Assembly (NCBI RefSeq): GCF_004801255.1
Contig: NZ_CP036295.1
Location: 557,001-621,000, forward strand
Direction of reading: 5' to 3'
From: Desulfovibrio desulfuricans
Lineage (GTDB): Bacteria > Desulfobacterota > Desulfovibrionia > Desulfovibrionales > Desulfovibrionaceae
DNA length: 64,000 nt
This document shows, one piece after another, positions 17,624 through 25,525 of this stretch. The translations under genes were made by a program, and so were the position numbers. The notes below the pieces were generated by a model. That model was not told the origin of the DNA. It saw only the letters and a list, made by a program, of their open reading frames with translations, and ran no database searches. How positions within the stretch are numbered: the first letter of the stretch is position 1; each line of letters opens with the position of its first letter.

Positions 17624-17639
17624 AATCACCTCAAATTTG

Positions 17640-17921
17640 TCATAATAGTTGAAACTTTTTCCGAATATACGCCATGGCTGAGGCGCGGGTGTAGCCAATC
17701 TTTGATCCTGCTCGTACGCGCTCCGCGGGACCTTTGTGCAAAGCGTCTTCGTTTGAGAGTGTTTTGGCTGAAATGAGCCCACCAGTTGCCTTTGCCAGTT
17801 CAGCCCGTGATACCACAGGGGGCAATTCCTGTTCGATGGACCTAAAAAAGGCTTCTGTACCGAGGCCATGGTTTATTAGTCTTTCAGAACGCTCAAAATT
17901 GCGTTGCCAGTATTGTTGCAT
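17640..17921 (-). CDS. 93-aa possible excisionase-like DNA-binding protein
   Basis: A basic 93-aa protein. The central RAELAKATGGLISAKTLSNE segment reads like a helix-turn-helix with wing, followed by a basic KGPAERVRAGSKIGYTRASA stretch and AMAYIRKKF. That is the layout of small MerR/Xis-like regulators from mobile elements that choose a DNA site and have one or two helices plus a wing. It is the first gene of a two-gene minus-strand unit. I do not recognise a named family. Confidence 0.5.
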   Translation of the reverse strand: MQQYWQRNFERSERLINHGLGTEAFFRSIEQELPPVVSRAELAKATGGLISAKTLSNEDALHKGPAERVRAGSKIGYTRASAMAYIRKKFQLL

Positions 17922-18053
17922 GTGTTCTCCTGCATGCTGGGCTAATAAGGGTTGGTGTGGGAATACACATTATAGTTAGTATGATTGAATAGTTACGATT
18001 AAAAAAATGTGTACACGCCAAGTTTATGCTTTATTAAATTGGCAGCATAAGAA

Positions 18054-18085
18054 AAGGCGAGGGATCTGCATGATCCCTCGCCTTT
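18054..18085 (-). terminator. Strong intrinsic terminator
   Basis: AAGGCGAGGGATC and GATCCCTCGCCTT form a perfect 13-bp stem with a short loop, followed on the minus strand by TTTTCTT. It lies 45 bp downstream of a 14-codon ORF with a strong ribosome binding site and probably ends a very short transcript. Confidence 0.65.
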
Positions 18086-18130
18086 CGTGTACCCATTAAA
18101 ATGTGTTTAGATTATTTTCTCAGAGCCTTG

Positions 18131-18175
18131 TTACACGAGAAGTGGAAGCAAAACGATTACCCAAGAATCACTCAT
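18131..18175 (-). CDS. 14-aa hydrophobic micropeptide with strong ribosome binding site
   Basis: AAGGAG lies nine bases before an ATG that encodes MSDSWVIVLLPLLV. The peptide is almost entirely one short hydrophobic helix. A clear terminator follows at 18054-18085 and a TATA-rich stretch lies just upstream, so the whole unit looks like an independent transcript of roughly 150 nt. It could be a membrane micropeptide, a type I toxin or the visible part of a regulatory RNA. Length alone does not allow a firm coding call. Confidence 0.35.
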   Translation of the reverse strand: MSDSWVIVLLPLLV

Positions 18176-18380
18176 GGCTTACTCCTTGTTCGTATAAAAG
18201 AGTTTTGAAAATCTCTATAGCAATTCAAAAATATTGATTTTTACGAATTTAATCAAGGAGATTCATGTTGAACAGCTTCGCTGAGGCTGTCTCCACGGCT
18301 AAGACTAGGGGACAATAGAGGCTAGCGATAATCTTGTTGTCAGCAACAATCAGACGTTCTGAAGGATCACCGCGAAATTC

Positions 18381-18734
18381 TTAATTTTTTTCACGGTCAC
18401 GCAAAAAATGTATGAGTTGAGCGGCTTGCCGGTGAACAAAAACACGCTGTTCATCAGAAAGAGCACTAAAAAGCTCTGCCAGCGATGCCGCATAGAAGTC
18501 AGCCGACTCTTGTGGTTCAGCAAAGAGATCAACAACTCTGCAGTCCAGTGCATCTGCCAGGTTTTGCAAACGTTCGAAGCGAGGCGCAGTTTTCCCCTGT
18601 TCCATGCGTGATAACGATTGCTGCCCAATTCCGACTTTCTCTGCAAGCTCTTCCTGAGACATTCCCAATGCCCTACGGCGCTGAAAAATTGCCTGTCCAA
18701 CTATCTGTGTCAAAGAATTGGGCCGCTCTTTCAC
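18381..18734 (-). CDS. XRE-family transcriptional regulator
   Basis: A 117-aa cytoplasmic protein with an N-terminal Cro/CI helix-turn-helix: FQRRRALGMSQEELAEKVGI and GQQSLSRMEQGKTAP, followed by a LQNLADALDCRVVDLF helix. The C-terminal 45 residues form a helical dimerisation-like segment. I place the start at the GTG at 18734 because GAGGAGG lies just upstream. The longer frame would put its first ATG inside the palindrome at 18804-18836, which is better explained as the protein's operator. It is divergent from the lipoprotein gene at 18887 and probably represses one or both directions. Confidence 0.82.
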   Translation of the reverse strand: MKERPNSLTQIVGQAIFQRRRALGMSQEELAEKVGIGQQSLSRMEQGKTAPRFERLQNLADALDCRVVDLFAEPQESADFYAASLAELFSALSDEQRVFVHRQAAQLIHFLRDREKN

Positions 18735-18803
18735 CGCATCCTCCTCCAGTAATTCAGAGTAAGAGTTTATGCGGTCCAAGTGGTATTGACATGTATTAAA
18801 AAG

Positions 18804-18836
18804 AGTGATTTTACTCATTAAAAGAGTAAAATCACT
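18804..18836. promoter_or_regulatory. Perfect 13-bp inverted repeat, probable XRE operator
   Basis: AGTGATTTTACTC and GAGTAAAATCACT are exact reverse complements separated by ATTAAAA. The site lies between the XRE regulator gene and the divergent lipoprotein gene, 50 bp from the latter's start. A dimeric repressor binding here would cover the promoter of one or both genes. Confidence 0.65.
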
Positions 18837-18886
18837 ACAGCTAAGCATATCAACCCCACAGAAACACAGGTAGCCAGGAGGGATAA

Positions 18887-19336
18887 ATGACAAATGGCGT
18901 AACTATTTTGGGAAGAGTGACCTTAATGGTGGTCGTTGCCCTCTTTCTATGTGCGTGTGGATCAAGCGGGAACAACCTCGAGAAATTGCACGGCAAGTGG
19001 CAAATGGACAAAAAGGCTACTGTTGAGCTGAGCAAAGAATTTGGCAAAATGTCCAAAGAAATGAAGGCAGAGCTGATAGGAAGGCTGGGGCAGCATGGTC
19101 TCGAGTTTGATGTTTTCGCAAAGGATATCTTGTTTGTTTTTGACAACGCAACTCATGGGACGCTGAGACTACCTTTTGAAGTAAAAAAAGATAGCGGTGA
19201 TACTATCAGCATATCCGTAAATCGAGAGCCGCCTACAAAAATTACCTTCGAAAAGGACAATAAAATTATCGTGGATTCATCTCGCCTCCAGCATGTGACA
19301 GGCATCCCAGAAATGGTTTTTGTAAAAGTAAAGTAA
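18887..19336 (+). CDS. Putative lipoprotein, 149 aa
   Basis: The N-terminus has a Arg-containing n-region, a hydrophobic stretch VTLMVVVALFL and a lipobox-like LCAC just before GSSGNN, so the mature protein is probably lipid-anchored at the Cys. The remainder has a LHGKWQMDKKATVELS segment like the first strand of small lipocalin-type or 'DUF' stress lipoproteins, where a GxW motif is typical. It then has a mixed beta structure ending TGIPEMVFVKVK. AGGAGG lies nine bases before the ATG. It is divergent from the XRE regulator and 21 bp upstream of a small membrane protein gene, probably cotranscribed. Confidence 0.65.
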   Translation: MTNGVTILGRVTLMVVVALFLCACGSSGNNLEKLHGKWQMDKKATVELSKEFGKMSKEMKAELIGRLGQHGLEFDVFAKDILFVFDNATHGTLRLPFEVKKDSGDTISISVNREPPTKITFEKDNKIIVDSSRLQHVTGIPEMVFVKVK

Positions 19337-19357
19337 CTCCATTTGAAAGGACATGAC

Positions 19358-19720
19358 ATGAGTGATGAAGTAAATGGTGCAGGATTTATTGGAGATTGTA
19401 TCCGATATATGGTGATTTCGGGTGTGTTGGCATTGGTGGCAGTCATCTACAACGCCTTTGCTGGCAAGGAAAGTTATGGTTTCTGGGGAAGCATTGCTAT
19501 TCTTGCTTTTTATACCATAATTCCGGCCATTGGTGCTGCCATCGGCAACTTACTGCGGAAGATTGCTATGCCCATGTTCATCGTTACCAACGGTGGTATG
19601 GGGGGACTGCTGAAGGCCAAGGCCTTCTGGGCCTTTGGCCCGCAAATTATTGGCTGGATCTGCGGCGCGGCCGTTGCCATTGATCTGTTGAATAAATGGT
19701 TCGGATTCCATTTACGATAA
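19358..19720 (+). CDS. 120-aa inner-membrane protein, unknown
   Basis: The product has three hydrophobic stretches: YMVISGVLALVAVIY, WGSIAILAFYTIIPAIGAA and IIGWICGAAVAIDLL. A glycine-rich VTNGGMGGLLKAKAF loop lies between the second and third. I use the ATG at 19358 (GAAAGGA upstream); a TTG five codons earlier is possible. It lies 21 bp after the lipoprotein gene and may act with it in the envelope. No family is recognised. Confidence 0.6.
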   Translation: MSDEVNGAGFIGDCIRYMVISGVLALVAVIYNAFAGKESYGFWGSIAILAFYTIIPAIGAAIGNLLRKIAMPMFIVTNGGMGGLLKAKAFWAFGPQIIGWICGAAVAIDLLNKWFGFHLR

Positions 19721-19950
19721 CAGGCGAGAGACTGTGAAGGTGAAGAATTGCAGAGTAGCTGCGAACCTCAAGGCTGGTCGCTGCTCTACATGATATAGTT
19801 TAATGGAGCATAAGATCAACTTTTTGCCTAATGTATTTTCTAATGCTGCAATGCATTTTTTCATAACTGCGAATCTTGTACGATGTCGCCTTGGTATCCG
19901 TTTTTTTAAAAAAAGATAAATTTTCTATGAATATGTTTTCGAGGAGACAA

Positions 19951-20628
19951 ATGAGAAAAGCATCCTTACTTGCAATACCCCTGGCGATTGCTTTGATATT
20001 GTCGTCTACTTCTTCCTTCTCCGCAGAGATACGCGATCAGGGCAAGGAAGCACACACGCTTAAACTGACTGACGCCCTGCACGAAGAGTTTTTGGCAGAT
20101 GAAGACTATGCCTTGGCAGATGCCCTTCTCAACGCCACATGGAAGCAGGTTAAGCTGAACGTCAGCGAAGACCAATACAAGAAGCTCCTGCAGGAACAGA
20201 GGAAGTGGACTTCCAGTGGGCGGGACGAAGCTGCAGGCATTCATGCGTCATCCATGCCTCCTAAGGCTGCTTTTATTAGGGCGATGCAGGACCGTACAAA
20301 CTCCTTACTTCGAATTGTACGCATACCCCCGAAAGCTGGTGTGTACTCAAGCCCAAATGCCACTTTCACCGTTCGCATAAATGAAGCTGGATATGCGTCA
20401 ATCACTGTAGAAGGCAATGCTGAGGACGGACAGGGGCACTCCTGTGAGTTCACAGGGAAAGGAATCATCAACACTTATGACTGGACAACTCTGACCCATG
20501 ATGATTTTCCCAACTTCTATTTACTATTTACACGCGCTGGGGCCGAACTTGTATATGCAACCGGTGGAATAAGCCAAGGGTGTGGCGCAGGAGTTAACTT
20601 TAATTACAGCTATACACTGGATAAATAG
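19951..20628 (+). CDS. Secreted protein with LprI/DUF1311-like helical region
   Basis: The 225-aa product has a Sec signal peptide (MRKASLLAIPLAIALILSST to SFSA). Mature residues about 40-90 contain DYALADALLNATWKQVKLNV and LLQEQRKWTSSGRD. This is the paired-helix pattern of DUF1311/LprI-type lysozyme-inhibitor domains, where a 'AD..LN..Y..L......L...Q+.W' consensus is usual. The last 100 residues are beta-rich with two Cys pairs (HSCEF and SQGCGAG) that could form a disulphide. The start at 19951 is preceded by GAGGAG; longer in-frame starts lack one. It converges with the endonuclease gene across a shared terminator. Confidence 0.65.
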   Translation: MRKASLLAIPLAIALILSSTSSFSAEIRDQGKEAHTLKLTDALHEEFLADEDYALADALLNATWKQVKLNVSEDQYKKLLQEQRKWTSSGRDEAAGIHASSMPPKAAFIRAMQDRTNSLLRIVRIPPKAGVYSSPNATFTVRINEAGYASITVEGNAEDGQGHSCEFTGKGIINTYDWTTLTHDDFPNFYLLFTRAGAELVYATGGISQGCGAGVNFNYSYTLDK

Positions 20629-20715
20629 ACAACATCAATACCATGTAATTTGCATTGGCTTTCTGGCAACAGCATCTGAAGTTGTCAATGCAGAATATCA
20701 TGTGACCATAAAAAT

Positions 20716-20750
20716 GAAATCCCATGCAGCAATGCGCTGCATGGGATTTC
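20716..20750. terminator. Bidirectional intrinsic terminator
   Basis: GAAATCCCATGCAGC and GCTGCATGGGATTTC are perfect 15-bp arms around AATGC, with A-rich and T-rich flanks on both sides. It lies between two convergent genes (ending at 20628 and 20822). Confidence 0.7.
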
Positions 20751-20821
20751 ATAATCTACTAATTAAATTACCGCATCCATATTTACCCATACGGTTCAGA
20801 ATTCATGTGCCATAAAATGGC

Positions 20822-21565
20822 TTACCATAGACCGACTTGCTGGCATGCAGCTTTCACATATTTATTCTCATTGCCCTGCAATGCTTCAATCCGTCTCGCT
20901 CGCGTACATTCCCAGCTATCGACAGGGTATTGACGATCCCAGGCTTCCATCAATTGCGCTTGTTGATGGCTCATGTGATATCGCGGTCCATAGGCATCCT
21001 GCATGTAAAGGTAAGTGCGTGCAATTTGCCCACGAGAACGGACTGGGGGCTCTGCCTTTCGGTCGCTAATTTTCATCTCACAAACACCAAAGGTTGATGC
21101 TTCGCCTGGCAAAACTGCATAGTTAAAATTTGACCGGAGAGCGTTCACTGCCCCAATTGCCGGAAAAAGATTATACATGTCGGCCTGCATGTAGCGGTAT
21201 TCAATATTAACTTTTTCTGCACATTTTCGGCCTTTAAATGGCTTTCCCTCATGAATGCATTCTGGTGACCCGGTTCGCCACTCTTCAAATGTTTGTCCAA
21301 AATTTTCAGCTGGAAGCGAATGCTCCCATTCTATTTTGGCAGCTCGTTTTTCATGTTTGGGGGTGGTGAATCCTTCTGGCAAAACTACATTCCCACGCTC
21401 ATCGTACGAGGCACCGCAATAAAAGGTGACCCTGTGGTCAGCGTACACCTGTGAGAGCATTTTTTTAGCATGACCAAAGCTATCATTGGTTGTATTTCCA
21501 CCAGCAGCACCTACAGAAGGAAAAAACATTGCCAGCAGAGCTAAAATCAAGATGCCTTTGCGCAT
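20822..21565 (-). CDS. endA: Secreted endonuclease I (EndA/Vvn family)
   Basis: A 247-aa protein with an N-terminal signal peptide (MRKGILILALLAMFFPSVGA). It carries the family's beta-beta-alpha-metal core: IEWEHSLPAENFGQTFEEWR with the catalytic His near residue 83, and QADMYNLFPAIGAVNALRSN with the metal-binding Asn. Cysteines at YCGAS, PECIHEG, GRKCAEK and WECTRAR are placed as in periplasmic EndA enzymes and probably form disulphides. Such enzymes degrade DNA outside the cytoplasm. It is a separate unit from the hxs genes upstream because a terminator (21590-21616) lies between. Confidence 0.9.
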   Translation of the reverse strand: MRKGILILALLAMFFPSVGAAGGNTTNDSFGHAKKMLSQVYADHRVTFYCGASYDERGNVVLPEGFTTPKHEKRAAKIEWEHSLPAENFGQTFEEWRTGSPECIHEGKPFKGRKCAEKVNIEYRYMQADMYNLFPAIGAVNALRSNFNYAVLPGEASTFGVCEMKISDRKAEPPVRSRGQIARTYLYMQDAYGPRYHMSHQQAQLMEAWDRQYPVDSWECTRARRIEALQGNENKYVKAACQQVGLW

Positions 21566-21589
21566 TATTCATCCCTCTTAATGGCAAAA

Positions 21590-21616
21590 AGGGGTTGAGC
21601 TTATTTCTCAACCCCT
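21590..21616 (-). terminator. Terminator of the hxs operon
   Basis: AGGGGTTGAG and CTCAACCCCT are perfect arms with a CTTATTT loop, and TTTTTTGCC follows on the minus strand. It lies 15 bp past the hxsA stop and 25 bp upstream of the endA start. Confidence 0.75.
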
Positions 21617-21630
21617 CAACTAAACACCCG

Positions 21631-21885
21631 TTAATAACGGCTCGAATAATGGCTTCTGTGGCTGCTATGACTACTGTGGCTGCTATGGCTGTAGTGAGCT
21701 GCTATCAAACCACCATCTTTGTTTTGATCCAGGACATCCGAAAAAACGACATTTTTCGCCGTGGTTGTTTTTGTCGTTCCTTCAATCTGGGGTAACGAGC
21801 TTGCCTGTACCTCGGTTTTCCCAATGCCCAGGCCTGATGCAATGACACTGGCAAACAGGAAAAGCAAATAGATTACCTTCCTCAT
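21631..21885 (-). CDS. hxsA: His-Xaa-Ser repeat peptide, HxsA-like
   Basis: An 84-aa secreted peptide. A signal peptide (MRKVIYLLFLFASVIASGLG, cleavage likely after VQA near residue 28) precedes a short linker. The extreme C-terminus has six consecutive His-x-Ser triplets at residues 64-81 (HYS, HSS x3, HRS, HYS) and ends SRY. His-Xaa-Ser repeats are the hallmark of HxsA, the presumed substrate of two radical SAM maturases HxsB and HxsC. Those maturases are encoded directly upstream in this operon, which settles the assignment. This version is short and lacks any large N-terminal domain. Its start has GGAGG just upstream, and a terminator follows the stop. Confidence 0.85.
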   Translation of the reverse strand: MRKVIYLLFLFASVIASGLGIGKTEVQASSLPQIEGTTKTTTAKNVVFSDVLDQNKDGGLIAAHYSHSSHSSHSSHRSHYSSRY

Positions 21886-21893
21886 TCTCCCTC

Positions 21894-23018
21894 CTATATT
21901 GGTTTAACCAGCTCAGCCGGAAGAAAAGCAGATGTGCTAAAAAATCCCGCGCACGCAGCTTTTTCCCGGCATTGGTCACACTGGGATGGATAAAATTTTT
22001 TCCATGATGAAATTGACTGACGGGCAAAGGGCCAAATACGCTCATCACACTGACATAGGGGAATATTGTACACCGAAACAGGCAAGCCTCTTCTATGCAT
22101 GAAGAGCACAGCCTTTCTCAGATTTTCGCGATAGTCATTAGGAGAAATGCCAACTTCACTGTAATTGAGGCTTGCCTCGCCATGTACTTCCATGCCCATG
22201 AAAGCATAATGAGAGCAAAACGGGAAATAATTATAAAGATGTTCTGAAAAGCCAAGGAGCCGATTCCAATTCAATTTTGTGACGACATGGCGGATTTCAA
22301 GATGACATCCACATTTAGCAAGATTATATATTCCTAATTGTGTCTTTGAATAACTTCCATTTTTACCAACAATTTTATCATGAATTGTGTCAATATCAGA
22401 GTGAAGAGAAACACAAAATTTGACATTTTTATTTGTTATGCTTGCCACACGTTGAGTAAAATTAATGTCAAAAAATGTTTTACCATTTGTCAGGATGTCA
22501 ATAATTGCGCTTGGATGTTCAGAAACGCAACGATTAAGCACTGCTAAAAAATCATTACCCAAGAGAGTAGGCTCTCCACCAGTGATGCAAATATGCCGAA
22601 CAGACTTCAATTTAATGAGATCAAGAACTTTATTGGCTTGCTGAATTAAGCGCTTATCATGCTTTTTTGGTGGTTGCGGGCACATCATGCAATGGCAATT
22701 ACATGCTTCAGTTAGGAATAAAGCGTTTTGATTCGAGCTTTCTTCCCATAAAACAGTTGCATGCCCATCATTATCGAGGCATACGATGTCACCTTCGTGT
22801 AGAAAAGAAATATCATCCGCATCATAAATGCTGTCTGGGTAGAAAAAAGCCCTTTGGGGGCCTGTTGTTATGCATCCAGAATAACCAAGCGACTTACTAG
22901 TAATTGCATCAGATACAAGAATTGCCTCTGACCGAGCATAAAATGGCTTCCCAGTAAAAGACAATTCTCCAACTATCGGAGAGAACATGCGTGAGGCTTT
23001 TCCGCTAACAGTTCTCAT
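21894..23018 (-). CDS. hxsC: His-Xaa-Ser system radical SAM maturase HxsC
   Basis: A 374-aa radical SAM enzyme. The 4Fe-4S/SAM motif is Cys106-x3-Cys110-x2-Cys113 in LTEACNCHCMMCPQPPKKHD. The following HICITGGEPTLLG contains the GGEP SAM-binding motif. A C-terminal cysteine cluster (PLCQCDERIW, PSQCDQCREKAACAGFF) can hold auxiliary iron-sulphur clusters. The N-terminal 100 residues form a separate domain, usual for HxsC. It overlaps the end of hxsB by 14 bp and ends 8 bp before hxsA, so translation is coupled. In the HxS system it is thought to modify the His-x-Ser repeat; the actual chemistry is unknown to me. Confidence 0.88.
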   Translation of the reverse strand: MRTVSGKASRMFSPIVGELSFTGKPFYARSEAILVSDAITSKSLGYSGCITTGPQRAFFYPDSIYDADDISFLHEGDIVCLDNDGHATVLWEESSNQNALFLTEACNCHCMMCPQPPKKHDKRLIQQANKVLDLIKLKSVRHICITGGEPTLLGNDFLAVLNRCVSEHPSAIIDILTNGKTFFDINFTQRVASITNKNVKFCVSLHSDIDTIHDKIVGKNGSYSKTQLGIYNLAKCGCHLEIRHVVTKLNWNRLLGFSEHLYNYFPFCSHYAFMGMEVHGEASLNYSEVGISPNDYRENLRKAVLFMHRRGLPVSVYNIPLCQCDERIWPFARQSISSWKKFYPSQCDQCREKAACAGFFSTSAFLPAELVKPI

Positions 23019-24453
23019 GGCGCTTCACCAATTCAGGATTCTTAGTTATCCAACTCCAAATAATATCCATTTCTTCATCTGTCGCATTTTTCAAAATTGA
23101 AAACAAGCCATCAAAAATCAGTCTATGTTTTTCACAGAAAGGGGAGCCGCGCATAGCTCTGAGTTCATCGCCAGTCTCAAGATAATTGCGCACAGGGTCG
23201 GTGCCGCAATAGGCTTGATATGCACACCAAGCACAACTTGGCGTGGTTTCCACGCAAGCTTTTGCCGTCAACTGTTTCAGCTTCACTCCGGAAAAAATTT
23301 TCTCATATGTGTCTGCTAACACATTGCCAAGGGAAAAATGTCGGTCACCCATTCGTGCCAGCATTCTGGCCTCATCAGAAGGAAAAACAGATCCATCAAA
23401 ATCATAGATCACACCGCTTATTCCACAGCCAGAAGGCGACTGTAGATCAACAAATCCCGTGGAAAATGGCGTCAAAATCCTTGAAAAGAGGAGAGTTGCA
23501 AAATGCTCTGGAAAGAAGATTTTTTTATTGAGTTGAATGATATATTTCAGAGCTTCTAGGTAGTTATCCACAAAGCTCCGCATGTCATACCCAAGAATAT
23601 TAGCTTGCTCCGCTGCAAACCCATATGGATTTAGCGAGCGGATAAATATGCCGCCCATTCCCTGAAGGACGTATTCATCAATAACATCTTTGAGGCAATT
23701 TACAGAATATGCCGTAGTAGTCATGAGGGCATCTACACCATCAAAGCCAACAATTTCACGGGCCAAACTGAGTTTATCCACAAACTTTCTGTAGGTGCCA
23801 TCCCCAATTCTAGCTTTGCGGCACTTGTCGTGAATGTCAACCGGCCCGTCTAAAGACGTTGATATTGCAACATCATGCACTCTGCAAAATTCAAGTTGCT
23901 CTTTTGAAATCTCAATAAGATTAGTGCAAATGACGAAGCTTACTTGCTTGTTGGTTTTCTGGGCCACACTTTTCGCATATTTGACTGTGTGCTCAATAAT
24001 TTTCCAGTTCAGAAGAGGCTCACCACCTTGAAATTCAATCTTTGGGTGGGAAGTAGGAGCACAGAAAATCATGTCAACAATCTTTTCTGCTACATCCTCA
24101 CTCATGTCATACGAATGCGCATCTTGCTCAGCGCAAGATACTTGGCAATATTCGCAACGCTGATTGCAACGAAGCGTAATGACGAGCATGTGAAGCGTCG
24201 TGAACTCTCTTAGAAACAATTTCCGCGTACGATATCTTGCTGCAATCTTTTCAAGTGAAACTTCAAAATCATCTTGGGCCAGAAATAGTTTTGACTTGAG
24301 ATCCAAAAATACGTCTGAATTTTCATCAAGCTGGTGTCTGACAAACGCGTCAAAGCTGTAATCAGCAAGAAAATAATAATCACCACATTCATTAACTATT
24401 AAGACTTCATTTTTTTGAAATCGCTTAAATTGAAAAGGAAGAATTCTATACAT
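23005..24453 (-). CDS. hxsB: His-Xaa-Ser system radical SAM maturase HxsB
   Basis: A 482-aa radical SAM/SPASM-type enzyme. The SAM motif is Cys96-x3-Cys100-x2-Cys103 (LRCNQRCEYCQVSCAEQD), followed by IEFQGGEPLLNWK. The SPASM-like C-terminus contains SGCGISGVIYDFDGSVFPSD and CAWCAYQAYCGTDP, which bind auxiliary clusters in related peptide maturases. The N-terminus (YRILPFQFKRFQKNEVLIVN) is typical of HxsB. The ATG at 24453 overlaps the hxsD stop by eight bases and is preceded by GAAGAGG, so I prefer it over an ATG nine codons upstream. Confidence 0.88.
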   Translation of the reverse strand: MYRILPFQFKRFQKNEVLIVNECGDYYFLADYSFDAFVRHQLDENSDVFLDLKSKLFLAQDDFEVSLEKIAARYRTRKLFLREFTTLHMLVITLRCNQRCEYCQVSCAEQDAHSYDMSEDVAEKIVDMIFCAPTSHPKIEFQGGEPLLNWKIIEHTVKYAKSVAQKTNKQVSFVICTNLIEISKEQLEFCRVHDVAISTSLDGPVDIHDKCRKARIGDGTYRKFVDKLSLAREIVGFDGVDALMTTTAYSVNCLKDVIDEYVLQGMGGIFIRSLNPYGFAAEQANILGYDMRSFVDNYLEALKYIIQLNKKIFFPEHFATLLFSRILTPFSTGFVDLQSPSGCGISGVIYDFDGSVFPSDEARMLARMGDRHFSLGNVLADTYEKIFSGVKLKQLTAKACVETTPSCAWCAYQAYCGTDPVRNYLETGDELRAMRGSPFCEKHRLIFDGLFSILKNATDEEMDIIWSWITKNPELVKRHENC

Positions 24454-24784
24454 CCCTCTTCTCCACCGAAGAAAATGCATATCTCACAATGGTCTTACGG
24501 ACTTCTCCAAACTCTTTCACCAAATCCAAGCGAACCTGTTGATCGATAAGGTCGTTCATCATGCCTTTCAAACATTCGACAGCTATCAAGCTTCCATCTT
24601 TTGTGGACACTGTGATTTCCACATCTCGCTCCCCAGAAGGCTGCACAGAGACCCAATAGCTATCAGAATAGTTGTTCGCAACTGTGAGCACGCAATCTCG
24701 CTCAAAAAAATCTTTACTTGCTATAATAACACCCTTTTTGCCATCATCTTTAGTAAAAAATGGAGAAGTTTGATGATCACCCAT
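24446..24784 (-). CDS. hxsD: His-Xaa-Ser system protein HxsD
   Basis: A 112-aa protein that opens the hxs operon. It has the segment KDFFERDCVLTVANNYSDSY and a WVSVQPSGERDVEITVSTKD strand pair, then a helical end (LIDQQVRLDLVKEFGEVRKT) and AFSSV. Size, position directly before hxsB and a beta-alpha fold that could serve as a peptide-binding chaperone fit HxsD. It overlaps hxsB by eight bases. Confidence 0.82.
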   Translation of the reverse strand: MGDHQTSPFFTKDDGKKGVIIASKDFFERDCVLTVANNYSDSYWVSVQPSGERDVEITVSTKDGSLIAVECLKGMMNDLIDQQVRLDLVKEFGEVRKTIVRYAFSSVEKRDV

Positions 24785-24853
24785 ATTCGCCTCTCTTTAT
24801 TTTTCTAAGGTTCTTCGCGACTGCTCTTGCATCATGCTGCCTGCAAGATTCGC

Positions 24854-24886
24854 GAGACCCCCAAACGGTAAAAATATTTGGGGGCT
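24854..24886 (-). terminator. Hairpin between the YfjJ-like gene and hxsD
   Basis: GAGACCCCCAAA and TTTGGGGGCTC pair with one bulge around an A-rich loop. It lies 15 bp past the stop of the Gp2-like gene and 70 bp upstream of hxsD. There is no long T tract, so termination is uncertain. Confidence 0.4.
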
Positions 24887-24901
24887 CGGTCAAAGAAAAA
24901 G

Positions 24902-25525
24902 CTAGTTGTTCCTGAACTTTTTCCTGAGCAGAGGGATGCTGCTGATTCTGGTCATGCCAAAGTCTCTGAATCCATCGTTGTAAAAGCCTTTGGTGTGGTT
25001 CTTCGCCAAATACATGGCTTGCCGTACAACGGCTTCAATCTTGTCTTCGTAGTTGAGGTCATCACTGCGCAGGATGATGCCATTAGCTTGCCTGTTGCCG
25101 TCAGGGTCTCTGTCACAATAGTGGATCAGCCCTTTAGGGTCCACATCGAGTATCCTGCCCCATATCTCTTCTGCTGACTTGATGTAGGGATAGTACCTGC
25201 AAGTCTTGTTGCCATCGAGCAATAACATGCAGTGATAGTGTTGATTGTCACTTTTGAGAGATTGCTCTCTTACCCAAAAATACGCTGGTGACACTCCATT
25301 GCGTGAACACTGTTGAATAAGCAGCTTCATGAGAGCTGACATGTCGCTGTTATCTTCAACAGTAATGAATCTTTGTGGATAAGTGGTATCAAAACGAACA
25401 ATCATGGTCTTGCTAAATGTATTTGTATATTCTTCAAGCAATGAGAACAGTTTTTGTGAAACAGTGCCTCTGTATATGATTGGATCGTAATCTTTAATCA
25501 TCTGTGAAAAATTGATGCTGTTCAT
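24902..25525 (-). CDS. YagK/YfjJ (inovirus Gp2-like) protein
   Basis: The 207-aa product has MIVRFDTTYPQRFITVEDNS, then FWVREQSLKSDNQHYHCMLL and LDGNKTCRYYPYIKSAEEIW, and later GIHYCDRD-like and AMYLAKNHTKGFY elements. This is the arrangement of the YagK/YfjJ C-terminal domain, also called inovirus Gp2, found on integrated satellites and filamentous-phage-like elements. The HYH motif resembles the metal-binding His pair of rolling-circle initiators, which suggests a replication role; that remains an inference. The ATG has GGAGAAGGAAA before it. It stands alone between a 490-bp AT-rich region upstream and the hxs operon downstream. Confidence 0.82.
   Translation of the reverse strand: MNSINFSQMIKDYDPIIYRGTVSQKLFSLLEEYTNTFSKTMIVRFDTTYPQRFITVEDNSDMSALMKLLIQQCSRNGVSPAYFWVREQSLKSDNQHYHCMLLLDGNKTCRYYPYIKSAEEIWGRILDVDPKGLIHYCDRDPDGNRQANGIILRSDDLNYEDKIEAVVRQAMYLAKNHTKGFYNDGFRDFGMTRISSIPLLRKKFRNN

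Noticed and set aside
18265..18318. 17-aa plus-strand ORF with CAAGGAG upstream
   Set aside because: Good ribosome binding site but no terminator, promoter or membrane-like pattern; too short to support.
18735..18893. N-terminal extension of the XRE regulator
   Set aside because: It would read through the palindromic operator and lacks a ribosome binding site, while the GTG at 18734 has a strong one.
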